The translations under genes were made by a program, and so were the position numbers. From Fragilaria crotonensis (lineage: Eukaryota > Bacillariophyta > Fragilariophyceae > Fragilariales > Fragilariaceae), in contig JAKSYS010000477.1 of NCBI GenBank assembly GCA_022925895.1, positions 1 through 49,670 on the forward strand: 49,670 bases of DNA, read 5' to 3'. Shown piece after piece: positions 1 to 9,369 of this stretch (its first letter is position 1; every line of letters begins with the position of its first letter). Under the pieces are notes generated by a model. The model was not told where the DNA came from. It worked only from the letters and a program-made list of their open reading frames with translations, and made no database searches.

Positions 1-627
1 GCTTGAGCTTTTCACATCCATCGTCAATCCGCTGATGATGGTCGTTCATGACATACTTCTCATACACGTCAAGGAATTGAAAGTCATTTGCGTCGATTGC
101 CTCCCGTCAATGAGCCCAAAACTAGCTCAACCATGACAACACCAATGGAATATACATCGTAGGCTGCGATATAGGACATGGATGCCCTGCACCCTTCTTC
201 CTGCTGTACTCTGGGCACATGTATCCAGGGGTTCCAAACGTGCCGTTTCGATTTGTGCTCTTCAGCGTGACAGCCCCCGGAGTAGCGTTGGAATCACGTA
301 CAAATTTGGCCAGTCCACAATCAATCAGCCGGGCGGTGAAATTGTCCGACAGACAAATGTTGGCACTCTTTATATCACGATGAAACACTTTCCAACCCTT
401 GCCTAACACCTTGCACCCACCCGTGTGTAAGAAGTGAACCGCTCTCGTCAATTCGAACATGATCGACAAGCGAATATCTGCAGACAGTCGGGCTTTGCTG
501 TGGTGATGAAGGAAGTCAGCGAGCGAGCCATTTGCGGCGTATTCATACACCAAGCACTGCTGCGTACTGCTGGATTTAAACTGTAGCCGTACAAGACAAT
601 AATGTTGATGCCTGATCGCTTTAAAGT
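1..627 (-). pseudogene. Kinase copy 1, C-lobe exon (frameshifted, cut by window edge)
   Basis: This is the second exon of a Pelle/RLK-like protein kinase of the local family. It shows the YEYAANGSL segment, the catalytic loop HRDIKSAN, the DCG variant of the DFG motif (LIDCGLAKF) and GTPGYMCPEY. Two single-base losses relative to the sister copies break it: one near 568-572, just before the VYEYAANG segment, and one near 175, where ATAGGAC replaces ATAGGGAC, after which the expected YIAAYDVYSIGV segment is out of frame. The zinc cluster and C-terminal domain would lie left of position 1. Its exon 1 is fused in frame to the sister copy at 729-2084. I call it a pseudogene because of the two frameshifts; assembly errors are the alternative. 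Confidence 0.8.
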
Positions 628-728
628 CTGTTTTATATTAAACGAAATGCGCAGTGAGAAGGTGTCCGTTTTGTGAAAAGATATGATTGAACCTGCTGTG
701 TCAAGGAAACACTCAATACCAAACTTAC
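628..728 (-). other. Phase-0 GT-AG intron of kinase copy 1 (101 nt)
   Basis: On the minus strand the donor is GTAAGT at 728 and the acceptor is ACAG ending at 628. The intron sits between the ELS and TLKR codons of the kinase N-lobe, the same place and phase as in copies 2, 3 and 4 of this window. Confidence 0.8.
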
Positions 729-2084
729 CGACAGTTCCGTCTGAAAGCTTATGCGTATGTCCTCAATGGTATCCTGATCATGTTTAGTAGGATTAATCAT
801 TTTCACTGCAAATTTCTTTGGCAGGCGACTATCTTCCGCCAAGAAAACATCACCAAAGGAACCCGATCCAAGTTTGTGGTCCTTCTTGATGCATCGCTCG
901 ATGAACTCCAAGGAGAGTTCCACAGGATCAGCGGATGGTGTATTCATCACATGAAGAAGCAGCTTTTGGTCCTTCTCCAACGCCACATCAGTGCTGGAAG
1001 GGCTCTTCTCTACCGATGCATGCGTTTCAACTTTAGGTTTCTTGTGGGGGTTTCGCTCCTTCTCCTTGTCTGGCATGCGTCCATAAAGATCTAGATCTCG
1101 GAGTTCGCTTGAGCACTCCTTGATAAGGCACGAAAGTTGGCTTCCGTTGTCATCACCAAGTTTGTCCAGGATGCAAACCGTGCACAGCGCGTGACCTGCG
1201 TCACTGCACGTTATCTCTGTACGATAGTTGTTGCAAATATCACAGAGCGGACCGCTGTTCACACCACGCACCGCTTGGGGATGCTGAATGCCTGAGTTTG
1301 TATTCAAAACGATTGCATCGCTCAGCGTATCGAGGAGGACCTCTGTGCTCAACCGGTCTTCAGGAAAAGGATCGATGCACTGAATAGCAGCCTTACATGC
1401 AATTTCAAGAGCGCCTGAATTCCAGTTGACGGTGGGATCGGCATCACTCTTAAGCTTGTCCCATCCATCGACAATCCGCTGGTATGTACGCCCTCCTTGG
1501 ACGTACTTCTCAAAGACGTCAAGGGATGGAGTGCGCAATCGCGTCGATGGCATTGCATTCAAACATCCCAAAACTAGCTCCACCAAGACGACGCCAATGG
1601 AATACACATCATAGGCCGCGATATAGGGACAAATGTACCCTGCGCCCCACTTTCTGAGCAAATCCGGGCAAACGTATCCAAGCGTTCCAAATGCAAGCCC
1701 GCCACTTGTGAAAAGTACAGGCTCCCGAGTAGCGCCGGGGTCGTCTAGTACAAATTTGGCCAGCCCACAATCAATCAGGCGGGGGGTGAAATCGTCCACC
1801 AGCCAAACATTGGCACTCTTGATATCGCGATGAAATACTTTCAAACCTTCGCCTGCCACCTTGCACCCGCCCGTGTGTAAGAAGTGAACCGCTCTCGCCA
1901 ATTGGAACATGACGGACAATCGAACACCTGACGACAAGCGGGCTCTGTTACCATCATCAGTAAAAAAGTCCGCCAGGGAGCCATGGGCGGCGTATTCGTA
2001 CACCAAGTACTGCATTGTACGGTCAACATTTAAACTGTATCCGTACAAGGCAATAATGTTGGGATGCCGGGATCTCTTCAGTGT
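729..2084 (-). pseudogene. Fused kinase exon: C-lobe plus RING-like cluster of copy 2 joined to N-lobe of copy 1
   Basis: One open frame runs through two kinase modules. From 2084 down to about 1085 it is copy 2 exon 2: YEYAAHGSL, HRDIKSAN, LIDCGLAKF, FGTLGYVCPD, YDVYSIGVVLVEL, then a RING-like zinc cluster (CDICNNY...C...GHALCTVC...CLIKEC) ending in LYGRM. Near 1068-1076 it passes directly into the linker KEKERNPHKK and the N-lobe of copy 1 (LGSGSFGDVFLAED, FAVKMI, FQTELS), which ends at the intron donor at 729. In copy 3 the same two segments lie at opposite ends of one gene, so everything normally between them (coil, C-terminal domain, next gene's ankyrin repeats) is missing here. Recombination between tandem copies is the simplest cause. 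Confidence 0.8.
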
Positions 2085-2183
2085 CTGGTAATATTGTACA
2101 AATACACTGTTAGAAATCATTGTTTTTGAAAAGGGATGATTACACCCTGCGTGTAAAGATCGCACTCAATATATAGAACGTAC
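2085..2183 (-). other. Phase-0 GT-AG intron of kinase copy 2 (99 nt)
   Basis: The donor is GTACGT at 2183 and the acceptor TTACCAG ends at 2085, joining to ACACTGAAGAG (TLKR). The position matches the introns of the other three copies. Confidence 0.78.
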
Positions 2184-2484
2184 CGACAGTTCTCTCCGAA
2201 AGCATTTGCGCATTCCCCTCAATCGTTTCCTGATCACATTGCGTTGGACGGATCTTTTTCACTGCAAACCTCTTTGGCAGATGACTATCTTCCGCCAAGA
2301 AAACATCACCATAGGCACCCTTTCCTAAATTGTGGTCGGTGAGGCATAGCTTGATGTACTCCAAGGAGAGTTCCACAGGATCAGCGGATGGTGTAGTCAT
2401 CACATGGCGAAGGTTGGTTCGATCTTGCTCAATCTGAGCTGCATCGTACCGCCTCTGCTCTTCCTCCTCCGAATCGAGATTCAT
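2184..2484 (-). pseudogene. Kinase copy 2, N-lobe exon, no ankyrin repeats
   Basis: From an ATG at 2484 the frame encodes a short acidic stretch (DSEEEEQRR), the linker IEQDRTNLRHVM...PVELSLEYI shared by all family members, the P-loop GKGAYGDVFLAED and the lysine strand FAVKKI. The ankyrin repeats present in copies 3 and 4 are absent; the upstream DNA to 2620 does not encode them. Relative to copies 3 and 4 the last segment before the intron has one extra base in a GGGG run (about 2214-2220), so the exon ends in phase 1 and cannot join exon 2 in frame. This suggests a dead copy unless the extra base is a sequencing error. Confidence 0.72.
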
Positions 2485-4111
2485 CCTGGAGTACGAATCA
2501 GCTTCTAACAATTACGGTTCTGCAGTGATTTGTGCACCAATGTGCTCTGCACACGCGCACAAATGAGATGGGAAATGAACCCTTGTTAGTGCGAATCAAC
2601 AAAGATATCTTGCCGCTTTGTTTGACGGAAGGAACTATCAGGTACGACGTACGACTACCGTTATCATAGTAGGTACAAGAACCCAGGAGTACTTGGGAGA
2701 TTGGAAATTTCAGAAGGTCAACAAGATTCGACGGCGGATGGTGGATGGCAGGCGTGTGAAAGCTGCGAAAGTGTCTGAATTCAACAGAAAAACGGGCGTC
2801 ATAGGGACGTTTCCAGTTGTCGAACTGAGCTTTCCATGGCACTGCCAGCTCACGAACAAGAAAAACCTATGTACATATCCTCTAGATCGTAAGCATACCA
2901 GTACCGTAGCATATACTCTAGAGATGTACTATTATCATATAACTTGCGCCACCTCCCTGTGTGTGTGTTGAAATCAAGGCTTCTGAATTGTCACTCAGTC
3001 AAGGCGACTCTTGAGTCACGAAGGTGCCATCACACTGTACTCTTGACTTGTGATTTTAAGTTTTGCTCAACCATGGAATCATGATCGCCAATCTGATTGT
3101 GATGGAATTGACGGAGTATTATACATCGAGACCGACTCAGCGCTGAGAAGAAACGTGTGTCTCCACGCGTTGACTGTGGAACCAGTTTTGCAGGCTACCG
3201 TGCCAATTTGATTCCCGAAGAGATCTACTGGTGCTTCACATCGCTGTTTCTACAACAGCGATTGACTCGTTTGGAGGCACCCACAATTGTCTAGTTATGA
3301 CAAAGGTTCAATACAGACACTCGGCAACGATGGCAATTCACAATGAGGAACATACACTCTTCGATGTGGATGCATGTAAACACCGAAGTCGGAAATGCAA
3401 TATCAATCTCTTGTGGTTGGAAAGGGTGCTATCTGTCCCGTGGAGCTTTGTTATTGCCTGGCCACTGGCCAAGCTGCTGCAGACGAGTCGAGCGACCCAG
3501 CAGTCAAGATTTTTCGGCTACTTGACAAAGACCAGCACACCCCCTGTCTTTCGCAAGTGAAGCGGATCGATCGATATCGATCATGAAAGGGTTTACCTTG
3601 ATGAAGTATCTGAGTCTTTGCAAGGCATGTGGTTGGTGAGATATCCTCCCGAGTTCCGAGCCTATTACGAATGCAGCCATGCAAGCATTACACGATGAAA
3701 AATTCATTTATTCAACCTGGAAGGACGCTTCAAGAAATTGATTGGAACAAGGGACAACGAGTATAGGGATTGGAAGTCTGCAATTGTTTCGAATGGCAGG
3801 ATCATGGAAAGCAGCAAGACTCTCTCATCGATACTTTGATGCGGCATAGCTGACTGCCACCCGATCAAATCCCACTCCATGATACACTTCAGAATGAACA
3901 GCAGCTTTTGTCGCTGAGAAAATTATATTCCCGTTTAGATCAGTATGATAGCATGCAACACCGAAGTAAACTGTCGACCTTGTCAATATCGTTCCTCAAA
4001 CCAATCGTTTGCAATTCGGACCTGTGATCTTGTGCCATTTGATATTCATGCAGAGTCAATTTACAGTACATGCAGGTGGTCGTCTAGACTTTAAGTAGAA
4101 GACAGCCCTAG
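2485..4111. other. Host intergenic DNA without a recognisable gene
   Basis: The stretch between kinase copy 2 and the LINE 1 target site has only short open frames. The longest, 2618-2971 on the plus strand (about 117 codons, no ATG at the start), has an even amino-acid mix but I recognise no domain in it. Fragments at 3231-3586 overlap in several frames and look non-coding or badly decayed. I see no repeat or RNA gene. Confidence 0.5.
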
Positions 4112-4124
4112 TATGGTGGCCGCC
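4112..4124. repeat. Left TSD of LINE 1 (13 bp)
   Basis: TATGGTGGCCGCC at 4112-4124 is repeated exactly at 21723-21735, directly after the LINE 1 3' tail. With the nested elements removed the two copies bracket a 5'-truncated LINE of about 1.37 kb. Confidence 0.82.
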
Positions 4125-5382
4125 GCCGCAATTTCGAGAGTTCGAAAATACTTACAGTGGGGACATCTTAAACGAGGACGGCAGCCTCCCGATGTCGATA
4201 TCCTTTCCATTATTTGGAAGCACTATAAAGAACTGGGAAAAAAGATCCGTATCTCTTGGATCAAAGCCCATCAAGATGACCAAGTGACAGGGGACAAACT
4301 ATCTTCGTCGGCAAAGCTCAACATCATGGCGGATAACTTGGCGACTCAACATCGTCGCAAGGGTCGACACCAATCTCCGGGAGCAGGTGGATCATCAACA
4401 AGGCCAACGTATTTCCATCAGTATCAATGGGCGCCGCCTAACTAGCCAGTACGACTCCAGTATACGCTTCCATGTCAATGGGTATCATCTTCGTCAGTAT
4501 TTGCAAAACAAACGAAAATGGGATGATTCCACGTGGGACTCGGTGGACTTTCAGCTTTTTGAACTTCATTTTCGCCGACTTCGACCGCATCGGCAGATTT
4601 ACCACATGAAATACATCCACGATCAATTACCGTTGGGTGTCCGGCGGCTTCAACAAGCGGCCATCAAAGATCCAGTTCTGTCCCTATGCCCGTGTTGCAA
4701 TGTCACACAGGAAGACCACCGTCACCTGATGTGCTGCCCAGCAAACCAAGGACGTCTTTCGGGGTGGCTCCAATTCCGTAAGGAAGTATTGACAAAAAGC
4801 GATCCTCACCCGATGTGGTACTGTCTTGTAGAAGGAATCGAACACTGGACTGCGTCACCTGATTCGGTATTTCAACCGGTCTTAACTTCATATGCACCGC
4901 ATCTCCGTGATCCGATCGCAAGAGCAGTTGCCTCTCAAAACAAGATTGGTTGGGACAATGTTCTTCGAGGTTTTTTGAGTAGGGAGTGGCGGGAACTTGC
5001 ATCTCTCGACATCGACAATGCAAACCACTTCTCTGCGGACAAATCCAACACACGCCTTCGCAAAGCCATGACCAGTTTCTACGATTACGCCCGAGCAACG
5101 TGGATGCATCGGAATGAACTCTTACACACCAAAGAATCTACTGCACTTGCAGTCAACATTCGATCTGCGACTGCTGCGGAGATCAAACACTATCACTCGC
5201 GACCACATTTGCTTCGGTTTGATGACCGCCACCTTTGTGAGCGACCGCTAAGTAAGCTGCTCGATGGAAACGCAACAACACACCGGCGGTGGCTTCGTAT
5301 GGTTAAAAAATCTATTGGTATATCTCGCCAAGAGGGATCTACACAGACAACGATGACTTCATTTTTTGCACGGCGAAAATAA
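4125..5382 (+). pseudogene. LINE 1 ORF2 C-terminal fragment: RNase H end, CPCC zinc motif, helical domain, PIP box
   Basis: The first frame (to about 4380) carries the end of an RNase H domain: WIKAHQDD and NIMADNLA, with the last catalytic aspartate. A 1-nt shift near 4370-4390 leads to the second frame, which runs to TAA at 5380-5382. That frame has a conserved segment (ISISINGRR, FHVNGYHLRQYLQ), a zinc-type motif CPCC...H..LMCC, then IGWDNVLRGFLSREW and a helical tail. The last twelve residues, QTTMTSFFARRK, fit the PCNA-interacting consensus Q-x-x-M-x-x-F-F. The same order of parts is seen in LINE 2 (9370-11713) and LINE 3 (38940-40472). Confidence 0.82.
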
Positions 5383-5395
5383 TTGGGGAGTTCTC
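4125..5395 (+). mobile_element. LINE 1, left part (5'-truncated non-LTR retrotransposon)
   Basis: This is the 3' portion of an APE-type non-LTR retrotransposon related to LINE 2 of this window. It starts inside the RNase H domain immediately after the 13-bp TSD, which is the usual product of incomplete reverse transcription. Copia B inserted 13 bp after its stop codon, so its 3' untranslated tail is displaced to 21624-21722. It has no endonuclease or reverse transcriptase left and cannot move by itself. Confidence 0.85.
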
Positions 5396-5589
5396 TGTTT
5401 AATGCTGGTCGTACTGTCTACTGTACTATCGGCGGGTCATTATATCGATCCGGACTCGTGATTCAGTCATTATGTGAACGTAACGTGTATCTTTATATAT
5501 TATATTATAATATTGTTTTAACCTGTTGTTATTGATCTTCTTGCTTGTGTGGTAAGTGTTTCTTTGGACATGACGGCTTATCTTAAACA
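5396..5589 (+). repeat. Copia B 5' LTR (194 bp)
   Basis: The sequence begins TG and ends CA, and is repeated at 21095-21623 with few differences apart from one large insertion there. It is short for a copia LTR. Confidence 0.87.
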
Positions 5590-6119
5590 GTTTATCAGAC
5601 CCAGTGAATTGAGAAAGATATGAGAACGAGGAGTTGCGTTTTGAAAAGACGACACCCATGTGTTGCCATCCCTCGGATAAACGGACGAGGTGATGCTATG
5701 ACATGGCATTGTATGAGCGATTAAGGTAGGCCACCGTCATGGGGTCGCTCAGCCGGTCATAGAGCATTGGTCTGGGTTCCAGCCTTTGCGTTTGTACGTA
5801 CAAGCCAGAGACGGATCATCTCTTGGCGCGATGTTGACTCCATGGTCACGGCGGTCACAATATGTTGTCCGAAATCGCTGGTATTCGCACGCACGTAGGA
5901 GTGGTATTGACACCCTCTCGTAAATTGACACAGACATCATGGCAGAAATTCCCATCGTCGTTGATCTTGAGCGATGTTCCTGGGTTGGAACATCAGCCGA
6001 TGCGTTTATTCTTCACGTGTGTGGATTGAGGGATATCCCTCCCAAACTCGACTTATTGAGTATGAAGGGTTGAGTCTGTTGAGGAGCTAGCCAACTATAC
6101 GGATTCTGAGTTGGACTCC
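5590..6119 (+). other. Copia B untranslated leader
   Basis: This lies between the 5' LTR and the first Gag ATG at 6120. The first bases (GTTTATCAGACCC) might be the primer-binding site, since ATCAGA recalls initiator tRNA-Met sites, but there is no TGG start and I cannot assign a primer. No gene seen. Confidence 0.5.
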
Positions 6120-7510
6120 ATGGCGGACCGCAATTCTAAACGTTCCCCTGCGGCTACTAGAGTTTTGATGGGTTTAGCTCGCACAAAGAAGTTGAAGGCA
6201 GTCAAGTTCTGGGTTAACAAGAAACTCCGCGAGGATGCTCCATGTGATCTAACGGAGTTGAATGATGCCAAGATTGCCCAACTCATTCGTGAAATGTCCT
6301 TGGTTAAGGAAGGCAAGGAGTCTGACTCAAAGCTATATTATCCTGACGCGTTTAACGCAAGTGATTATAAGAATTGATAAAGAAAGTGACAAATTATCTT
6401 GACTCGAGGAAGGGTAAAGCTGGTGTGCCCTTGAGCTATGTTATTCGCCCTGCTGATGCCGATCCTAATGATGCGCCAGATGAGTATACTCGCACGTTAT
6501 GGGCGGTATCGTTCGACACCCCGCAATACATTGAAGACAATCGTGAGGTTTATCACTTGTTCAAAGACTTATTGACAAAGACAGACGGTGCAACCTGGTT
6601 TGAAAAGGTAAGCGATGGTGATGGACGTGCCGCGCATTTGCTCTTACGCGAACATTATATTGGAGAGGCGCACGATATGAGGCGTGCAGCTTCGGCAAAT
6701 GCGAAATTGGAAGCGCTTTTCTGGAAAAGTGAAGCTGCATTTCCATTCGAGAAATATTTAACCCGGATGAATGAGGCGTTCAAAGAATTGGAAGATGCAG
6801 GGCAGCCCATGTATGAGCAACAAAGGTACAGTTCCTTCTTCGCAGCATACGTTGTGACGATATTCAGGTTCAGACGACTATGGGAATTGTACGTGATAAG
6901 TACTTGGCTGATTTTGATGCCGCGTGTATCACACTTTCCCGAACGGTCTCGAGTCGATTCGCACTATCCGAACCAGGTAAGAACAACAAACGATCGATTG
7001 GTGCCACAACGTCGACCAAGTCTCGTGGAGGCGGCAGTCGTGGAGTGGACGCTCCGGTAATCGCGGTGGCGGCCGTGGCGGTGGGGGACAAAAGTTGAAA
7101 GTTGTAATGAACGGAGTTGATGTATCCGATATCAATCGAAATTTTACAAGTGATGAGTGGAGAAATTGAGAACATGTGGAGGCATTGCTTATATTCATCA
7201 GCGTCGTGAATACCTAGCCAATCGCGGTGGTTCGGGTCGCTTCGACGGCCGTGGAGGTGGTTATGGACGCGGTGGCGGCCGAGGATACGCGGACCGTGGC
7301 TCGTACGGCGGGCGCGGTGGCGGCCGATACACAAACGACAACCGTACAAGCGACCAGCCACGCGCGATTGCGGCGACCGCGGCAAATTCGTCAACAGAGG
7401 TCGTTGAATATGACGCTGATGCTCCGAATGCGCCGGCCCGTGCTCCGGCTGCTGGAGGTGATCGTGGTGGAAAAGCGGGTGCTCGATTCGGGCCCCGACG
7501 TGAGTATTGA
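6120..7510 (+). pseudogene. Copia B gag, RGG-rich, multiply frameshifted
   Basis: From the ATG at 6120 the Gag is basic at the start (MADRNSKRSPAATRVLMGLA). Frames change near 6373, near 6850 and near 7100. Recognisable copia Gag parts are the helical segment WAVSFDTPQ...FKDLLTKTDG...LLLREHYIG and IRCDDIQVQTTMGIVRDKYLADF. The C-terminal part has no CCHC zinc knuckle; instead it has many Arg-Gly-Gly units (FDGRGGGYGRGGGRGYADRG near 7240-7300), a type of RNA-binding tail also used in some other retroelement and host RNA-binding proteins. Spliced or programmed shifts are unlikely because there are too many breaks. Confidence 0.75.
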
Positions 7511-7540
7511 CTTGTATCCCCAACACCTTGCAAATGTGAG

Positions 7541-9211
7541 GTGCTGGGGCGATCTGTGGCGACGATTAAGACGGGCAGCAGGACTCGATCGATCAATGCA
7601 GTGAACCGTGGCGACGAGTTTAGAACGGAGGAAGGTTATAATGCGCGTTGTGAAATGGATTCCCATGCAGATACGTGCGTTGCTGGGCCGAATTTCAAAA
7701 TACTAGAGTATACCGGAGAGCAATGTGACGTTTCGCCGTACACAAGTGATTATGATCCAATTACGAATGTTTCAGTGGTTAACGCAGCAACGGCCTTTAC
7801 CGATGAGTCAAGTGGTGAGACTGTGATCTTGAGGTTTAATCAAGTGCTATGGTATGGAAGTCGAATGCGAATGAGCTTAATAAACCCAAACCAATTACGA
7901 TATTATGGTGTGTCGGTCTCCGATGATCCAACTGACAGTACGCGACCTTTGGGATCACGATTGCGAACGTTGTGCATGTTCCGTTTAAAATGGACGGTAC
8001 GACGGTATATTTCGAGACACGAGTGCCAACGCAGTACGAGTTGGAGAACTGTAAGACAATCCAAATGACCGATGACACGGTTTGGGAGCCATCCAGTGTA
8101 AGTATTGCAAACGTATCGGTTATGTCATCGGATTTGCCTATTATCGAGATGTCAGAGCGCAGAAAGATTTCAGCAATGAGAATCGAAACAATGACAATGT
8201 ACTTCCGCCTGATGAATCATCCAATGACCTAATGCCCTATGATGATGCGACGTTCCTGAATCGATGATAAGCAACGTCCGGGTGGCGACCTCGTATCGTG
8301 AGGCAAGTATTTCGTTTATTGGCAGCAAAGATCGACATTCGCGCGTCAACGCTGAAACGGTGGCGAGGAGGTTTAGATGTGGAATTGAAACTGCGCAGAA
8401 AACGTTGAAGACGACAACCCAGCGTGGCGTTCGCTACGCCATTCACCCTTTACACAGACGTTACAGAGTTGATCACTTGAACTTGCACAGACGAAGACTC
8501 GCCGACACCTTTTACATGGATACCTTGTTTTCAAAAGTAAAGTCATTGAACGGGATGGAATGTGCTCAACTAATAACAAATGGATCCTTTACTCGCGTTT
8601 ACCCCATGGCGTCGAAGTCGAGTCACGATATCGCACAAGCACTAACTGAATTTATCGATGATGGGTGTTCCGGGGACTCTAATTTGCGATTTTGCACAGA
8701 ACAAACCGGTAAGAATACGGAGGTTATGAAGGTAGTTCGACGCAACCAGATTCGGCTATTGCTCGCAGAAAAGGGCCGAGGAACGACACAGAACCATCGA
8801 GCTGAGACCGAAATTCGTGAGATCAAGACAAAATGGAAAACTCAATGCGCGAGAATCAGGTTCCTTCGCGGCTATGGGATTATGGTTTAGTATACATCTC
8901 CGAGATTCAATCGTTACTGGCACGTGGGCCAGATCAGCGACCGGGGATTGAGAAAATTCTTGGACAAACGGTTGATATCTCTGAATGGTTAGATTTTGAT
9001 TTCTATGATCGCGTTTGGTATTGGGACCATCACAAAACTGACATGAATAATGAGCAAGCACGAATTGGACGTTGGCTCGGTATCGCTCATCGTGTAGGGA
9101 GTGACATGACGTACTGGATACTAACGCGAGCGGGCCACGTAATCGCAAGGTCAACTGTTCAACATATCACGGTAACTGACATGGCGATTGATGCAATTCG
9201 CGACCGAGTAT
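7541..9211 (+). pseudogene. Copia B protease and integrase region
   Basis: The aspartic protease active site is seen as CEMDSHADTCVAG (about 7650-7690), the DSHADTC form known from a subset of copia elements. After breaks near 7960 and 8250 the integrase follows: a pre-integrase region, FYMDTLFSKVKSL, MASKSSHDIAQALTEFIDD and a late segment RAETEIREIKTKWK. The last frame (8833-9211) holds the integrase C-terminal part (LWDYGLVYISEIQSL...DHHKTDMN...RWLGIAHRVG). It ends at the LINE 2 insertion inside the codons for RDRV and resumes at 18449. Confidence 0.78.
9197..9211. repeat. Left TSD of LINE 2 (15 bp)
   Basis: TTCGCGACCGAGTAT is repeated exactly at 18449-18463. Copia B coding sequence continues in the same frame across the two copies. 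Confidence 0.92.
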
Positions 9212-9369
9212 ATATAAAACCTAATTATAGGGTTAACACCGTCCCAGTCCTTTTGTCAAAAACTAAGTGTGTACCCCGGTACGGCAGCTCCCTACGGAAC
9301 CGCGGCACCTATGTATTTTTCATTCGTGTCTGCACAACTTGTCGAAAGAAACCCTGTCCTCTTTGGTTG
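9212..9369 (-). other. LINE 2 3' UTR and tail
   Basis: The last 66 bases on the minus strand start GGGGTACACACTTAG and include GACGGTGTTAACCC, ATAATTAGG and TTTTATAT. The same pattern ends LINE 1 (21660-21722) and makes up the whole stub at 42927-42991. GGT-GTTA-ACC can form a small hairpin with a GNNA loop. Confidence 0.8.

Noticed and set aside
2618-2971. Plus-strand open frame of about 117 codons
   Set aside because: No ATG start, no recognisable domain and no splice context; kept only as a note on the intergenic stretch.
3231-4111. Continuation of LINE 1 upstream of 4125
   Set aside because: The 13-bp TSD ends at 4124 and no RT or RNase H motif can be read upstream in any frame.
7261-7604. 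Open frames on both strands through the RGG region
   Set aside because: They are shadows of the Arg/Gly-rich Gag frame with its skewed codon composition.
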